64,000 nucleotides of DNA from Streptomyces sp. DH24 (GTDB taxonomy: Bacteria > Actinomycetota > Actinomycetes > Streptomycetales > Streptomycetaceae), in NCBI RefSeq assembly GCF_029813775.1, contig NZ_JARVKW010000036.1:1-64000 (forward strand). The letters run 5' to 3'. The notes beneath the pieces were generated by a model. It was not told where the DNA came from. It worked only from the letters and a program-made list of their open reading frames with translations, and ran no database searches. This document shows, one piece after another, positions 50,128 to 59,208 of the stretch. Both the position numbers and the translations under genes were made by a program. Position 1 is the first letter of the stretch; the number at the start of each line of letters is the position of its first letter.

Positions 50128-50598
50128 TCACCCGTTCTCGGCCTGGAACATCCAATGCTGCTTTTCGAGATCGGCCGTGATCCCGATGAAGATGTCCTGG
50201 CTGACGGGGTCCGGCTCGGCGGTCGCCGCGATGCGCGCCCGCATTCGCTCGATCACCGCCGACAGCGCGTCCACGAGCGCCCGCACGGCGGCGGTGTCGT
50301 CGACCCAGCCCTCCGGCGTGACGCCGATGCCGCTGCCGACGGCCACGGTGGCGGCCCGACCGTCCGGCGATACACCCAGGGCCGCGGCGCGCTCGGCGAC
50401 GGTGTCGGAGTGCGTACGGGCGAGGCCCACGACCTCGTCCAGTTGGAGATGCACGGAACGGAAGCGCGGCCCGACCACGTTCCAGTGGATCTGCTTGGCC
50501 ACCAGGCCGAGATCCACCAGGTCCACGAGGGCGCCCTGCAGCGCCTCGGACACGGTCTTCAGGTTCGCGTCGGACAACGGGCTCTTCACGACGTACAT
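50128..50598 (-). CDS. dps: Dps-family ferritin-like protein
   Basis: A 156-residue Dps/starvation DNA-binding protein. The ferroxidase-site motif is present: KQIHWNVVGPRFRSVHLQLDEV holds His, Asp and Glu ligands across the dimer interface. It oxidises and stores iron and condenses DNA in spores or stress. Neither terminus carries the long basic tails of some Streptomyces Dps forms, so direct DNA binding may be weak. ATG 50598 has GGAGGT four bases upstream. One of several Dps copies usual in streptomycetes. Confidence 0.92.
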   Translation of the reverse strand: MYVVKSPLSDANLKTVSEALQGALVDLVDLGLVAKQIHWNVVGPRFRSVHLQLDEVVGLARTHSDTVAERAAALGVSPDGRAATVAVGSGIGVTPEGWVDDTAAVRALVDALSAVIERMRARIAATAEPDPVSQDIFIGITADLEKQHWMFQAENG

Positions 50599-50825
50599 CC
50601 GCACCTCCGTCGGCTCAACCCCCGCGATGTCCTCTCCACGATGACGGCCACGACCGATACCGGCAAATGGGAGATATCGGCACGCTCAGGCAAACGAAAA
50701 CCCCGACCGCGCCCTCCGCACCGTGTGACCGCTGGATCACTGCGGAAGGACCCCGGCCGGGGCCTCGGACTTCTCTGCCGGCGTGGGCCGACGCCAGGCG
50801 GGTCACCCGCACACGCGGGCGCGGC

Positions 50826-51206
50826 TCACGCGGCGACGACGTCCACGGCTTCGCTGGGCGCCTTGATGGTCACCCGTTCCGGTGGCACACCGGTCACTGA
50901 CACGGAGCCCAGCATCGGACGGACCGGCGTGGGCACGGGCTCGCTGGGGGTGGCCGCAGCAGACTGGGCCAGCTCGGCGAGGGCGAGCTCGTCGCTCACT
51001 TCCCGCATGAGCTCGGACATCCGTACGTCCAGCGCGTCGCAGATGGCGGAGAGCAGCTCGGAGGAAGCCTCCTTCTGCCCCCGCTCCACCTCGGAGAGAT
51101 AGCCGAGTGAGACTCGGGCGGACGAGGAGACTTCGCGCAGAGTACGGCCCTGGCGCTGGCGCTGCCGACGCAGCACGTCACCCAGCAGGCGACGGAGCAG
51201 AATCAT
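50826..51206 (-). CDS. clgR: Transcriptional activator ClgR
   Basis: A 126-residue XRE-type regulator with HTH GRTLREVSSSARVSLGYLSEVERGQKEAS (about 20-48). It matches ClgR, which activates clpP1, clpC and lon in streptomycetes. The C-terminus ends DVVAA; terminal alanines of ClgR are known to make it a ClpP substrate, giving feedback. ATG 51206 has GAGGAGGGAG upstream. It sits between cinA and dps in the same direction. Confidence 0.87.
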   Translation of the reverse strand: MILLRRLLGDVLRRQRQRQGRTLREVSSSARVSLGYLSEVERGQKEASSELLSAICDALDVRMSELMREVSDELALAELAQSAAATPSEPVPTPVRPMLGSVSVTGVPPERVTIKAPSEAVDVVAA

Positions 51207-51315
51207 CGGTGGCTCCCTCCTCGGACCGCGTAGCCGCATCCTTCTCGCCCCACCGTACCGCCTCGCGCCGCGGCCGTGCGGGGAGCGATGTCGTGTTCAC
51301 TCAGGGCTGCAAACA

Positions 51316-51861
51316 TCAAAACCCCCCGTTCCGTTCCGTATCCTGTGCCCGCTCATTCCCGGTCTGTTCGCTCGCAAGCTCCCCGACGAGGAGTGCGAGT
51401 ACGCTCCGTACACTCTCCATACGAATTTCCGCGCGGTCGCCGTTCAACCGCAGGGAGGTCACTTTCCCGCCACCGGCGGCGCCCGAACCTCCGCCGAAGG
51501 GACCGTCGACGGCCACGAAGACCGTGCCGACGGGCTTGCCGTCCTGGGGTTCCGGGCCGGCGACACCGGTGGTCGCGATGCCCCAGTCGGTGCCGAGCGC
51601 CTTGCGCACTCCGGTCGCCATCTGGGCCGCCACCTGCGCGTCCACCGCTCCGTGCGACGCCAGCAGGGCGGGGTCGACCCCCAGCAGTTCCTGCTTCAGT
51701 TCGGTGGCGTAGGCGGTCACCGAACCACGGAAGACCTTGGACGCCCCGGGGATCGAGGTGATCTCCGCTGCCACCAGCCCACCGGTGAGCGACTCGGCGA
51801 CGGCGAGCGTCTCGCCCCTCACCGTCAGTAGTCGCACCGCCTGAGCGGCCGGGGAACTCAC
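51316..51861 (-). CDS. cinA: CinA C-terminal domain protein (PncC-type NMN amidohydrolase)
   Basis: A 181-residue stand-alone CinA C-terminal domain, the PncC-type nicotinamide-nucleotide amidase. It has AVAESLTGGLVAAEITSIPGAS, VFRGSVTAYATELKQELLGV and the TTGVAGPEPQDGKPVGTVFVA motif. GTG 51861 overlaps the pgsA stop by GTGA. In actinobacteria this gene commonly follows pgsA and precedes recA or a ClgR-like gene. Here recA is elsewhere. Confidence 0.92.
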   Translation of the reverse strand: MSSPAAQAVRLLTVRGETLAVAESLTGGLVAAEITSIPGASKVFRGSVTAYATELKQELLGVDPALLASHGAVDAQVAAQMATGVRKALGTDWGIATTGVAGPEPQDGKPVGTVFVAVDGPFGGGSGAAGGGKVTSLRLNGDRAEIRMESVRSVLALLVGELASEQTGNERAQDTERNGGF

Positions 51862-52613
51862 GCTTCCTTCTCCTCCAACGCCGCCTTGCGCTCCGCGATT
51901 CCCTGCCGCCGCAGCACAATGGCCTGTCTCACATAGTCCAGCCCGGTCACGACGGTCAGCACGACCGCCGCCGCCATCACCCAGAACCTCAGGGTGGCGA
52001 GCCACCCGGTCAGTGCCAGCACGTACATCCCGACGGCCACGCCCTGGGTGAGGGTCTTGAGCTTGCCTCCGCGGCTCGCCGGGATGACGCCGTAGCGAAT
52101 GACCAGAAAACGCAGCAGCGTGATGCCGAGTTCCCGGCCGAGGATCACGCCCGTCACCCACCAGGGCAGCTCGCCGAGCGCCGACAGGCAGATCAGCGCC
52201 GCACCCATGATCGCCTTGTCGGCGATGGGGTCGGCGATCTTCCCGAAGTCCGTGACGAGGTTGTAGGCACGCGCCAGGTGACCGTCGAACAGGTCGGTGA
52301 TCATGGCGACGGCGAACGCGGCCCAGGCGAGCGAGCGCCACGCCGGGTCGTATCCGCCGTCGGCGAGCATCAGCGCGACGAAAGCCGGCACGAGGATCAG
52401 CCGGAGCATCGTGAGCAGGTTGGCGATGTTCCAGACGCTGGCCTGGTTGACGGCCGCGGCGGCCAGCTTCCCGCCCCGCGCCGGCTGCGCCCCACCGCTT
52501 TCGGCGGCGGCACGTCCACCGGCGGCACCGGACTCTTCCCGCGCGGGCGTGTTCCCCGCGGCCCTCGGCGTGCCGGGGGAGCCGCCCGCCGCGGACGCCG
52601 GTGCTCCGGTCAT
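51858..52613 (-). CDS. pgsA: CDP-diacylglycerol--glycerol-3-phosphate 3-phosphatidyltransferase
   Basis: A 251-residue CDP-alcohol phosphatidyltransferase. The signature D-x2-D-G-x2-A-R is seen in DLFDGHLARAYNLVTDFGKIADPIADK, with four to six membrane segments around it. It makes phosphatidylglycerol phosphate. The first 50 residues are a Gly/Ala-rich low-complexity extension. Its ATG overlaps the rimO stop (ATGA) and its stop overlaps cinA, so rimO-pgsA-cinA is one translationally linked operon. Confidence 0.93.
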   Translation of the reverse strand: MTGAPASAAGGSPGTPRAAGNTPAREESGAAGGRAAAESGGAQPARGGKLAAAAVNQASVWNIANLLTMLRLILVPAFVALMLADGGYDPAWRSLAWAAFAVAMITDLFDGHLARAYNLVTDFGKIADPIADKAIMGAALICLSALGELPWWVTGVILGRELGITLLRFLVIRYGVIPASRGGKLKTLTQGVAVGMYVLALTGWLATLRFWVMAAAVVLTVVTGLDYVRQAIVLRRQGIAERKAALEEKEA

Positions 52614-54082
52614 GTGCCCGCCTCCTCACCACACGCGAGCGAGCCCTGCAGCGGCTCGGCCACCAGGTCGACACCCTCCGTACCGACCACCTTCGCCTCG
52701 ACCATACGGCCCACGCTCAGGCCCGCGCCGCTCGTGAGCAGCACCTGGCCGTCGGTCTCGGGCGCCTGGTGCGCCGCACGGCCGCACACGCCCTCCGTCT
52801 CGTCCACCGACTCGACCAGCACGCGCACGGTCTCGCCGAGTCGCTCCTCGGCGCGCTGCGAGACGAGTTCCTCGGCGAGCCGGGAGACCTCGGCCAGCCG
52901 CTCGTCGACGACGTCCTGGGCGAGCTTGTTGTCGTAGGTCGCGGCTTCCGTGCCCTCCTCGTCGGAGTAGCCGAAGACGCCGATGGCGTCCAGACGCGCG
53001 TGGTTCAGGAACCGCTGCAGCTCGGCGAAGTCGGCCTCGGACTCGCCGGGGAAGCCCACGATGAAGTTGGAGCGCACACCCGCCTCGGGCGCCTTGCCGC
53101 GGATGGTGTCGAGCAGTTCCAGGAAGCGGTCGGTGTCGCCGAAGCGGCGCATCGCGCGCAGCACGTCGGGCGCGGAGTGCTGGAACGACAGGTCGAAGTA
53201 GGGCGCGACCTTCGGCGTCGAGGTGAGGACGTCGACGAGACCGGGCCGCATCTCGGCGGGCTGGAGGTAGCTGACGCGCACCCGCTCGATGCCGTCGACC
53301 TCGGCGAGCTCGGGCAGCAGCGACTCCAGCAGGCGGATGTCGCCGAGGTCCTTGCCGTAGGAGGTGTTGTTCTCGGAGACCAGCATGATTTCCTTGACGC
53401 CCTGCTCGGCCAGCCACCGCGTCTCGTTGAGCACGTCGCTCGGGCGGCGGGAGATGAAGGAGCCGCGGAAGGACGGGATGGCGCAGAAGGAGCAGCGCCG
53501 GTCGCAGCCGGAGGCGAGCTTCACGGAGGCGACCGGGGAGCCGTCCAGGCGGCGGCGCAGGGGCGCGCGGGGGCCGGACCGCGGAGCCAGGCCCTCCGGC
53601 AGGTCCGAGGGCGCGCCGTGCCCCGGCAGGGCCACGTCGGTCGCCGACTGCCGCTCGGCCGGGGAGATCGGCAGCAGCTTGCGCCGGTCGCGCGGGGTGT
53701 GGGCGGCGTGGATGCCGCCGCTCAGGATGGTCTGCAGGCGGTCGGAGATGTCCGCGTAGTCGTCGAAGCCGAGCACGCCGTCGGCCTCGGGGAGGGCCTC
53801 GGCGAGTTCCTTGCCGTACCGCTCGGCCATGCAGCCCACGGCGACGACGGCCCGGGTCCTGCCGTGGCCCTTGAGGTCGTTGGCCTCCAGGAGGGCGTCG
53901 ACGGAGTCCTTCTTGGCGGCCTCGACGAATCCGCAGGTGTTGACGACGGCGACGTCCGCTTCTTCGGCGTCCTCGACGAGCTGCCAGCCGTCCGCCTCCA
54001 AACGGCCTGCGAGCTCCTCCGAGTCCACCTCGTTACGGGCGCAGCCAAGGGTGACAAGTGCGACGGTACGGCGTTCAGGCAT
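52610..54082 (-). CDS. rimO: Ribosomal protein S12 methylthiotransferase
   Basis: A 490-residue MiaB-family radical-SAM enzyme of the RimO branch, which methylthiolates an Asp of ribosomal protein S12. Cluster cysteines are in LGCARNEVDSE, NTCGFVEAA and GCMAERY, and the SAM cluster in GCDRRCSFCAIPSFRG. A TRAM domain ends the protein. RimO rather than MiaB is shown by the LGCARN start and SFRG after the cluster. An insert of about 40 residues (GHGAPSDLPEGLAPRSG) precedes the SAM motif. ATG 54082 fits the homology. Confidence 0.93.
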   Translation of the reverse strand: MPERRTVALVTLGCARNEVDSEELAGRLEADGWQLVEDAEEADVAVVNTCGFVEAAKKDSVDALLEANDLKGHGRTRAVVAVGCMAERYGKELAEALPEADGVLGFDDYADISDRLQTILSGGIHAAHTPRDRRKLLPISPAERQSATDVALPGHGAPSDLPEGLAPRSGPRAPLRRRLDGSPVASVKLASGCDRRCSFCAIPSFRGSFISRRPSDVLNETRWLAEQGVKEIMLVSENNTSYGKDLGDIRLLESLLPELAEVDGIERVRVSYLQPAEMRPGLVDVLTSTPKVAPYFDLSFQHSAPDVLRAMRRFGDTDRFLELLDTIRGKAPEAGVRSNFIVGFPGESEADFAELQRFLNHARLDAIGVFGYSDEEGTEAATYDNKLAQDVVDERLAEVSRLAEELVSQRAEERLGETVRVLVESVDETEGVCGRAAHQAPETDGQVLLTSGAGLSVGRMVEAKVVGTEGVDLVAEPLQGSLACGEEAGT

Positions 54083-54177
54083 GGGCTCAAGACTACTTCG
54101 TCCCGCCGACACCCCACGTCGACGGGGCGGGCCGATCCCGGCCCGCCCCGTCCGTGCGCTTCCCGCCGGCCGAACGC

Positions 54178-55017
54178 CTAGCCGACCTCGGGGTCGCCCT
54201 TGGTGTAGGTGAGCCGCTCGACGGCGCCCGGGCGGAAGTCGTCGTTGATCTTCTTGCCGTTCACGTACAGCTGGATCGCGCCGGCGTCGCCGAGCACGAG
54301 GTTGATCTTGGAGCTGTCCTGGAAGGTCTTCGTCTCGCCCTGCTTGAGCAGTCCGTCGAACAGGAGCCGGCCGTTGTGGTCCTTGGCGGAGATCCAGCTG
54401 CGGCCGTCGGTGGCCCTGACCTGGACGGTCACCTTGTCCTGGGGCGCGGCGGCGATGGCGCTGTCGGAGGGTTCCGGCTTGGGGTCGGTGGGCTTGCTGT
54501 CGCGGGGCGTGGGCGAGGCGGTCTTGCCGGTGGACGACGTGGCGCCCTCGGCGACCTGGGCCGTGGAGTCGTCGCCGTCGCCGCCGTTGACGAGTGTGAA
54601 TCCCACGAAACCGATCACGACGACGATCGCGGCGACCATGGCCGCGGTCCAGTTGGGCCCGCGCCGCTCGGGACGGATCCGTTCCGCCTCGAACAGGGGT
54701 GCGGCCGGGGTCGGGGCCGGTCGGCCGCCGTGATCGGCGTCGTACTGCTCGAGCAGCGGCGCCGGGTCGAGGTGGACGGCCTTGGCCAGGGTGCGGATGT
54801 GGCCGCGGGCGTAGACGTCGCCGCCGCAGGGCGCGAAGTCGTCCGCCTCGATGGCGTGGACGATGGGGAGGCGAACGCGGGTGGCGGTACTGACGTCGTC
54901 GACGGTCAGCCCGGCCGCGATGCGTGCCTGCTGCAGGGCACGGCCGATGGAGGGGCGGGCTTCCTCGGAAACGTCTTCGAACGGACGCTCGTCTTCAGGG
55001 GAGTTGCCGTTGGACAC
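54178..55017 (-). CDS. RodZ-like membrane HTH protein
   Basis: A 279-residue protein with an N-terminal XRE/RodZ-type HTH (SIGRALQQARIAAGLTVDDVSTATRVRLPIVHAIEADDF, about 23-60). A single membrane segment (MVAAIVVVIGFVGFTLV, about 126-143), a Thr/Ser/Pro linker and a C-terminal extracytoplasmic beta domain (DUF4115-like, VTVQVRATDGRSWISAKD) follow. This is the RodZ layout, linked to MreB and cell shape. GTG 55017 has AAAGG upstream. It lies between ftsK and rimO. Confidence 0.88.
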   Translation of the reverse strand: MSNGNSPEDERPFEDVSEEARPSIGRALQQARIAAGLTVDDVSTATRVRLPIVHAIEADDFAPCGGDVYARGHIRTLAKAVHLDPAPLLEQYDADHGGRPAPTPAAPLFEAERIRPERRGPNWTAAMVAAIVVVIGFVGFTLVNGGDGDDSTAQVAEGATSSTGKTASPTPRDSKPTDPKPEPSDSAIAAAPQDKVTVQVRATDGRSWISAKDHNGRLLFDGLLKQGETKTFQDSSKINLVLGDAGAIQLYVNGKKINDDFRPGAVERLTYTKGDPEVG

Positions 55018-55169
55018 GGGGGCGCCTTTCGAGCGTGTAGCCGCCTGTGCTGGGGGTTCAGTCTAGGGGGGGTGCGAAAGGGTGGGGCAACCGGGCGGTC
55101 GGACTTTGTACGCCATCGGAATGGCCCGACATCCCGATGGTGGGGCAGGTCGCTTGCGCTTCCCTCAAC

Positions 55170-55183
55170 TTGACGTACGTCAA
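55170..55183. promoter_or_regulatory. Perfect palindrome upstream of the RodZ-like gene
   Basis: TTGACGTACGTCAA is a 14-bp perfect palindrome, flanked by TTCCCT (left) and AGGGAA (right), which extend the dyad. It lies 153 bp before the RodZ-like start in the ftsK-rodZ gap. A dimeric-regulator operator is plausible. Confidence 0.5.
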
Positions 55184-55278
55184 AGGGAAACGGTTGCTCA
55201 ATGATCCCTTACGGATGCGTCACGATCGGACACCCGATTGCCGTACAGAACGTACGGCCGTCATCGTGTACCGCTTCC

Positions 55279-58089
55279 CTACCCTTCAGACTCCCCCCGG
55301 ATCAGCGCGAGCACGCCATCCAGCTCGTCAGGCTTCACAAGAACGTCACGAGCCTTCGACCCCTCACTCGGTCCGACGATGTTCCGCGACTCCATGAGGT
55401 CCATCAGCCGGCCGGCCTTCGCGAAGCCGACGCGCAGCTTGCGCTGGAGCATCGACGTCGAGCCGAACTGGGTGGAGACGACCAGCTCGGCGGCCTGGCA
55501 CAGCAGGTCGAGGTCGTCGCCGATGTCCTCGTCGATCTCCTTCTTCTGCTTGGTGCCGACGACGACGTCGTCCCGGAAGACGGGCGCCATCTGGTCCTTG
55601 CAGTGCTGGACGACGACCGCGACCTCCTCCTCGGTCACGAAGGCGCCCTGCATACGGGTCGGCTTGTTCGCGCCCATCGGCAGGAAGAGGCCGTCGCCCT
55701 TGCCGATCAGCTTCTCGGCGCCGGGCTGGTCGAGGATGACGCGGGAGTCGGCGAGCGAGGAGGTGGCGAACGCGAGCCGGGACGGCACGTTCGCCTTGAT
55801 CAGGCCCGTGACGACGTCGACGGAGGGGCGCTGCGTGGCGAGCACCAGGTGGATGCCGGCGGCGCGCGCGAGCTGCGTGATGCGCACGATGGCGTCCTCG
55901 ACGTCACGCGGCGCGACCATCATCAGGTCGGCGAGCTCGTCCACGATGACCAGCAGGTACGGATAGGGCTGGAGCTCGCGCTCGCTGCCCTCGGGCGCCT
56001 TCACCTTGCCGGAGCGGACGGCCTGGTTGAAGTCGTCGATGTGCCGGTAGCCGTAGGCGGCGAGGTCGTCGTAGCGCAGGTCCATCTCGCGCACGACCCA
56101 CTGCAGCGCCTCCGCGGCCCGCTTCGGGTTGGTGATGATCGGCGTGATCAGGTGCGGGATGCCCTCGTAGGCGGTGAGCTCGACGCGCTTGGGGTCGACC
56201 AGCACCATGCGGACGTCCTCCGGGGTCGCCCGCATCATGACCGAGGTGATCAGACAGTTGATGCAGGACGACTTGCCGGATCCGGTGGCGCCGGCGACGA
56301 GGATGTGCGGCATCTTCGCGATGTTCGCCATCACGTAGCCGCCCTCGACGTCCTTGCCGAGCGCGACCAGCATCGGGTGGTCGTCCTCGGCGGCCGCCGC
56401 GAGCCGCAGCACGTCACCGAGGTTGACCATCTCGCGGTCGGTGTTCGGGATCTCGATGCCGACTGCGGACTTGCCCGGGATCGGGCTGATGATCCGCACG
56501 TCCGGGCTGGCGACCGCGTACGCGATGTTCTTCGTGAGCGCCGTGATCCGCTCGACCTTCACGGCGGGGCCGAGCTCGACCTCGTAGCGCGTGACCGTCG
56601 GACCGCGCGTGAAGCCGGTGACGGCGGCGTCGACCTTGAACTCGGTGAAGACGTTGGTGAGCGAGGCGACCACGGCGTCGTTGGCGGCGCTGCGGGACTT
56701 GCCGGGGCCCCCGCGCGTGAGGAGGTCGAGGGACGGCAGGGCGTAGGTGATGTCGCCGGACAGCTGGAGCTGCTCGGCGCGCGGCGGCAGGTCGCGCGGC
56801 TCCGAGGGCGGCGTCTTGGTGAGGTCGGGGACGTCACCGGTGTCCTCCGTGGCACCCTTGCCGCTCTTGCTGCCCTTGTCGCCCTTGTCGCTGCTGCCGC
56901 TCCGGTCGCTGCCGCCGGGCAGCCGCTCCTGCTTGGGCCGGGCCGCCGGTACGGGTGTCGGGGTGGTCGGCTCGCGGTCGCCGACGCCGACGCCCTGGGT
57001 GAGGTCGGCGACGATCGGCGACGGCGGCATCCCGTGCAGCACGGCACCGTCGAGCGCCGCCGCGGCGGCCGCCGCGACGTCCACGGCGTCCGGCTGCCGG
57101 CCCATGTCGGGCTGCGGCACGGCGGAGCGCCGGGGCCGGCCACGACGCCGTGTGAGGGCCTCCTGCTCGGCGCTGTCGGGGTCGTACGCCTCGGGGGCGG
57201 GCCCGCGCCTGCGGGAGCGCGCGGGAAGCTCCTCGCGCCACTGCTCGTCGTACCGCTCGTCGTCCTCGGTGGAAGCGTACGCCGCGTGGTCGGCCACCAG
57301 GCCGAGCCTCACGCCGAGCAGCCGCAGCCGCTGCGGAATGGCGTTGACCGGGGTGGCCGTGACGACCAGCAGCCCGAACACCGTCAGCAGCGCCAGCAGC
57401 GGTACGGCGAGCACCTCGGTCATGGTGTACGTCAGCGGGGTCGCCGCCGCCCAGCCGATGAGGCCGCCGGCGTCCCTTATGGCCTGCATGCCGTCGCCGC
57501 GGGCCGGTGAGCCGCACGCGACGTGCACCTGGCCGAGCACGCCGACGACGAGCGCGGACAGGCCGATGACGATGCGGCCGTTGGCCTCGGGCTTCTCGGG
57601 GTGGCGGATGAAGCGTACGGCGATGACCGCGAGCAGGATCGGCACGAGCAGGTCGAGCCGGCCGAAGGCCCCGGTCACCAGGATCTCGACCAGGTCGCCG
57701 ACGGGGCCCTTCAGGTCGGCCCAGGTGCCCGCGGCGACGATCAGCGCGATGCCGAGCAGCAGCAGCGCGACGCCGTCCTTGCGGTGCGCGGGGTCGAGGT
57801 TGCGGGCTCCCTGCCCTATGCCGCGGAACACGGCGCCCACGGCGTGCGCGACGCCGAGCCAGAGGGCGCGCACCAGTCGGTAAATGCCCCCGGTGGGACT
57901 GGGTGCCGGTTTGGGCGCGGCCTTCTTCGCCGGGACCTTCCTGGCGGGCGCCTTCTTCGCCGGAGCTTTTCTGGCAGCGGCCTTCTTCGCCGGAGCTTTT
58001 CTGGCAGCGGCCTTCTTCGCCGGAGCCTTCGCTGAAGCGGCCGCCTTCTTCGCGGGCGGCTTCTTGGCTGCGGAGGGACGTGAGGCCAT
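55279..58089 (-). CDS. ftsK: DNA translocase FtsK
   Basis: A 936-residue FtsK/SpoIIIE that pumps chromosomal DNA through sporulation septa. It has a Lys/Ala/Pro N-terminal tail, four or five membrane segments (about 85-270) and a disordered acidic linker. The RecA-like motor has Walker A GATGSGKSS, Walker B LLVIVDELADLMM and ATQRPSVDVVTGLIKANVPSR. A C-terminal gamma winged helix (FGSTSMLQRKLRVGFAKAGRLMD) is expected to read KOPS-type guiding sequences. ATG 58089 starts the basic tail. Confidence 0.96.
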   Translation of the reverse strand: MASRPSAAKKPPAKKAAASAKAPAKKAAARKAPAKKAAARKAPAKKAPARKVPAKKAAPKPAPSPTGGIYRLVRALWLGVAHAVGAVFRGIGQGARNLDPAHRKDGVALLLLGIALIVAAGTWADLKGPVGDLVEILVTGAFGRLDLLVPILLAVIAVRFIRHPEKPEANGRIVIGLSALVVGVLGQVHVACGSPARGDGMQAIRDAGGLIGWAAATPLTYTMTEVLAVPLLALLTVFGLLVVTATPVNAIPQRLRLLGVRLGLVADHAAYASTEDDERYDEQWREELPARSRRRGPAPEAYDPDSAEQEALTRRRGRPRRSAVPQPDMGRQPDAVDVAAAAAAALDGAVLHGMPPSPIVADLTQGVGVGDREPTTPTPVPAARPKQERLPGGSDRSGSSDKGDKGSKSGKGATEDTGDVPDLTKTPPSEPRDLPPRAEQLQLSGDITYALPSLDLLTRGGPGKSRSAANDAVVASLTNVFTEFKVDAAVTGFTRGPTVTRYEVELGPAVKVERITALTKNIAYAVASPDVRIISPIPGKSAVGIEIPNTDREMVNLGDVLRLAAAAEDDHPMLVALGKDVEGGYVMANIAKMPHILVAGATGSGKSSCINCLITSVMMRATPEDVRMVLVDPKRVELTAYEGIPHLITPIITNPKRAAEALQWVVREMDLRYDDLAAYGYRHIDDFNQAVRSGKVKAPEGSERELQPYPYLLVIVDELADLMMVAPRDVEDAIVRITQLARAAGIHLVLATQRPSVDVVTGLIKANVPSRLAFATSSLADSRVILDQPGAEKLIGKGDGLFLPMGANKPTRMQGAFVTEEEVAVVVQHCKDQMAPVFRDDVVVGTKQKKEIDEDIGDDLDLLCQAAELVVSTQFGSTSMLQRKLRVGFAKAGRLMDLMESRNIVGPSEGSKARDVLVKPDELDGVLALIRGESEG
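57930..58032 (-). repeat. 30-bp tandem repeats in the ftsK 5' end
   Basis: A 30-bp unit (GCCTTCTTCGCCGGAGCTTT in part) is repeated nearly perfectly near 57950-58020 and codes for AKKAAARKAP-type decapeptides. The repeat makes an H1-like basic tail and is a likely site of copy-number change. Confidence 0.75.
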
Positions 58090-58252
58090 GGGTGTGAGGT
58101 TACCGGTGGAGACGACGACCGACACGTGTGACTACTGCTTCACCCGTTCGTGTCGTCCCTGCGGAGGCCGGAAACTGACGCCGGTTCATGACCAAAAGCC
58201 GCACCCTGGCGACTCGTTCGCACCGGTTGCGGACCACGGGTGCCCGGCGCGG

Positions 58253-58933
58253 TCAGTTCTGCGGGACCGACGGAGCGCTGCCCGTGCCCGGTTCCAGGGC
58301 GTCCAGGGCGCGCCTGAGGCCGGTGAGTTTGCGTTCGAGGTGGGCCGCCGTGGCCACCGCCCCCGCGTCCGTGGACTCGTCGTTGAGCTGCTTGGACAGC
58401 GCCTCGGCCTGCTCCTCGACGGCGGCGAGCCGTGCCGACAGCTCCGCGAGCAGCCCGGCCGACTCCTTGGCCTCGTCGCCCGCCGCCTTGCCGCCGTTGC
58501 CCTCCAACTGGAGGCGCAGCAGCGCGGCCTGTTCACGCAGCTGGCAGTTCTTCATGTAGAGCTCGACGAAGACGGAGACCTTCGCGCGCAGCACCCACGG
58601 GTCGAACGGCTTGGAGATGTAGTCCACCGCGCCGGCCGCGTATCCGCGGAAGGTGTGGTGCGGGCCGTGGTTGATCGCGGTGAGGAAGATGATCGGGATG
58701 TCCCGGGTGCGCTCCCGCCGCTTGATGTGCGCCGCCGTCTCGAAGCCGTCCATGCCCGGCATCTGGACGTCCAGCAGAATGACCGCGAAATCGTCCGTGA
58801 GCAGTGCTTTGAGCGCTTCCTCCCCGGACGATGCCCGCACCAGTGTCTGATCGAGCGCAGAGAGGATCGCCTCCAGCGCCAGCAGATTCTCCGGCCGGTC
58901 ATCGACCAGGAGGATCTTGGCCTTCTGCACCAT
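58253..58933 (-). CDS. osaB: Response regulator OsaB
   Basis: A 226-residue response regulator. The receiver occupies about 5-125 (DD at 11-12, Asp in ILLDVQMPGMDG, Lys in YISKPFDP). No DNA-binding domain follows; instead there is a coiled coil (LREQAALLRLQ, LLAELSARLAAVEEQAEALSKQL). This matches OsaB, which with OsaA controls osmoadaptation and development in S. coelicolor. It likely acts by protein contact. ATG 58933 has GGAGG upstream. osaA lies 275 bp upstream in the same direction. Confidence 0.9.
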   Translation of the reverse strand: MVQKAKILLVDDRPENLLALEAILSALDQTLVRASSGEEALKALLTDDFAVILLDVQMPGMDGFETAAHIKRRERTRDIPIIFLTAINHGPHHTFRGYAAGAVDYISKPFDPWVLRAKVSVFVELYMKNCQLREQAALLRLQLEGNGGKAAGDEAKESAGLLAELSARLAAVEEQAEALSKQLNDESTDAGAVATAAHLERKLTGLRRALDALEPGTGSAPSVPQN

Positions 58934-59208
58934 GGCCCGCCCTCCTCGCCCCGGCAGTCCACCGGGCTCCGCCCCAGGGGACGGCTCCCTTGCGCCGCCC
59001 GCCCTCGTGCCGGTCATCGTAGCCGCACCCTGCCTGTCACCACACCCTGTCACCGTGATGTCACTGTGCACACAACGGGAACGCGGCGCGAGTTCGGAAG
59101 GTTCCCCGAATCCCGTGCCGCTACACGGCTCCGACCCAGGCAGAATCGGCAATTCCGTTTGAACACCCTAGGTTACCGACGTGTTCGACTGAACCCCGGG
59201 CGGCCTCC

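Noticed and set aside
50599..50825. Sigma-B-type promoter for dps
   Set aside because: GTTT and a GATAT-like box exist, but spacing and sequence do not fit the consensus well enough.
51364..51385. GTTCGC-containing ClgR-box-like sequence upstream of clgR
   Set aside because: It lies inside the cinA coding end about 160 bp from the start and lacks the matching half-site.
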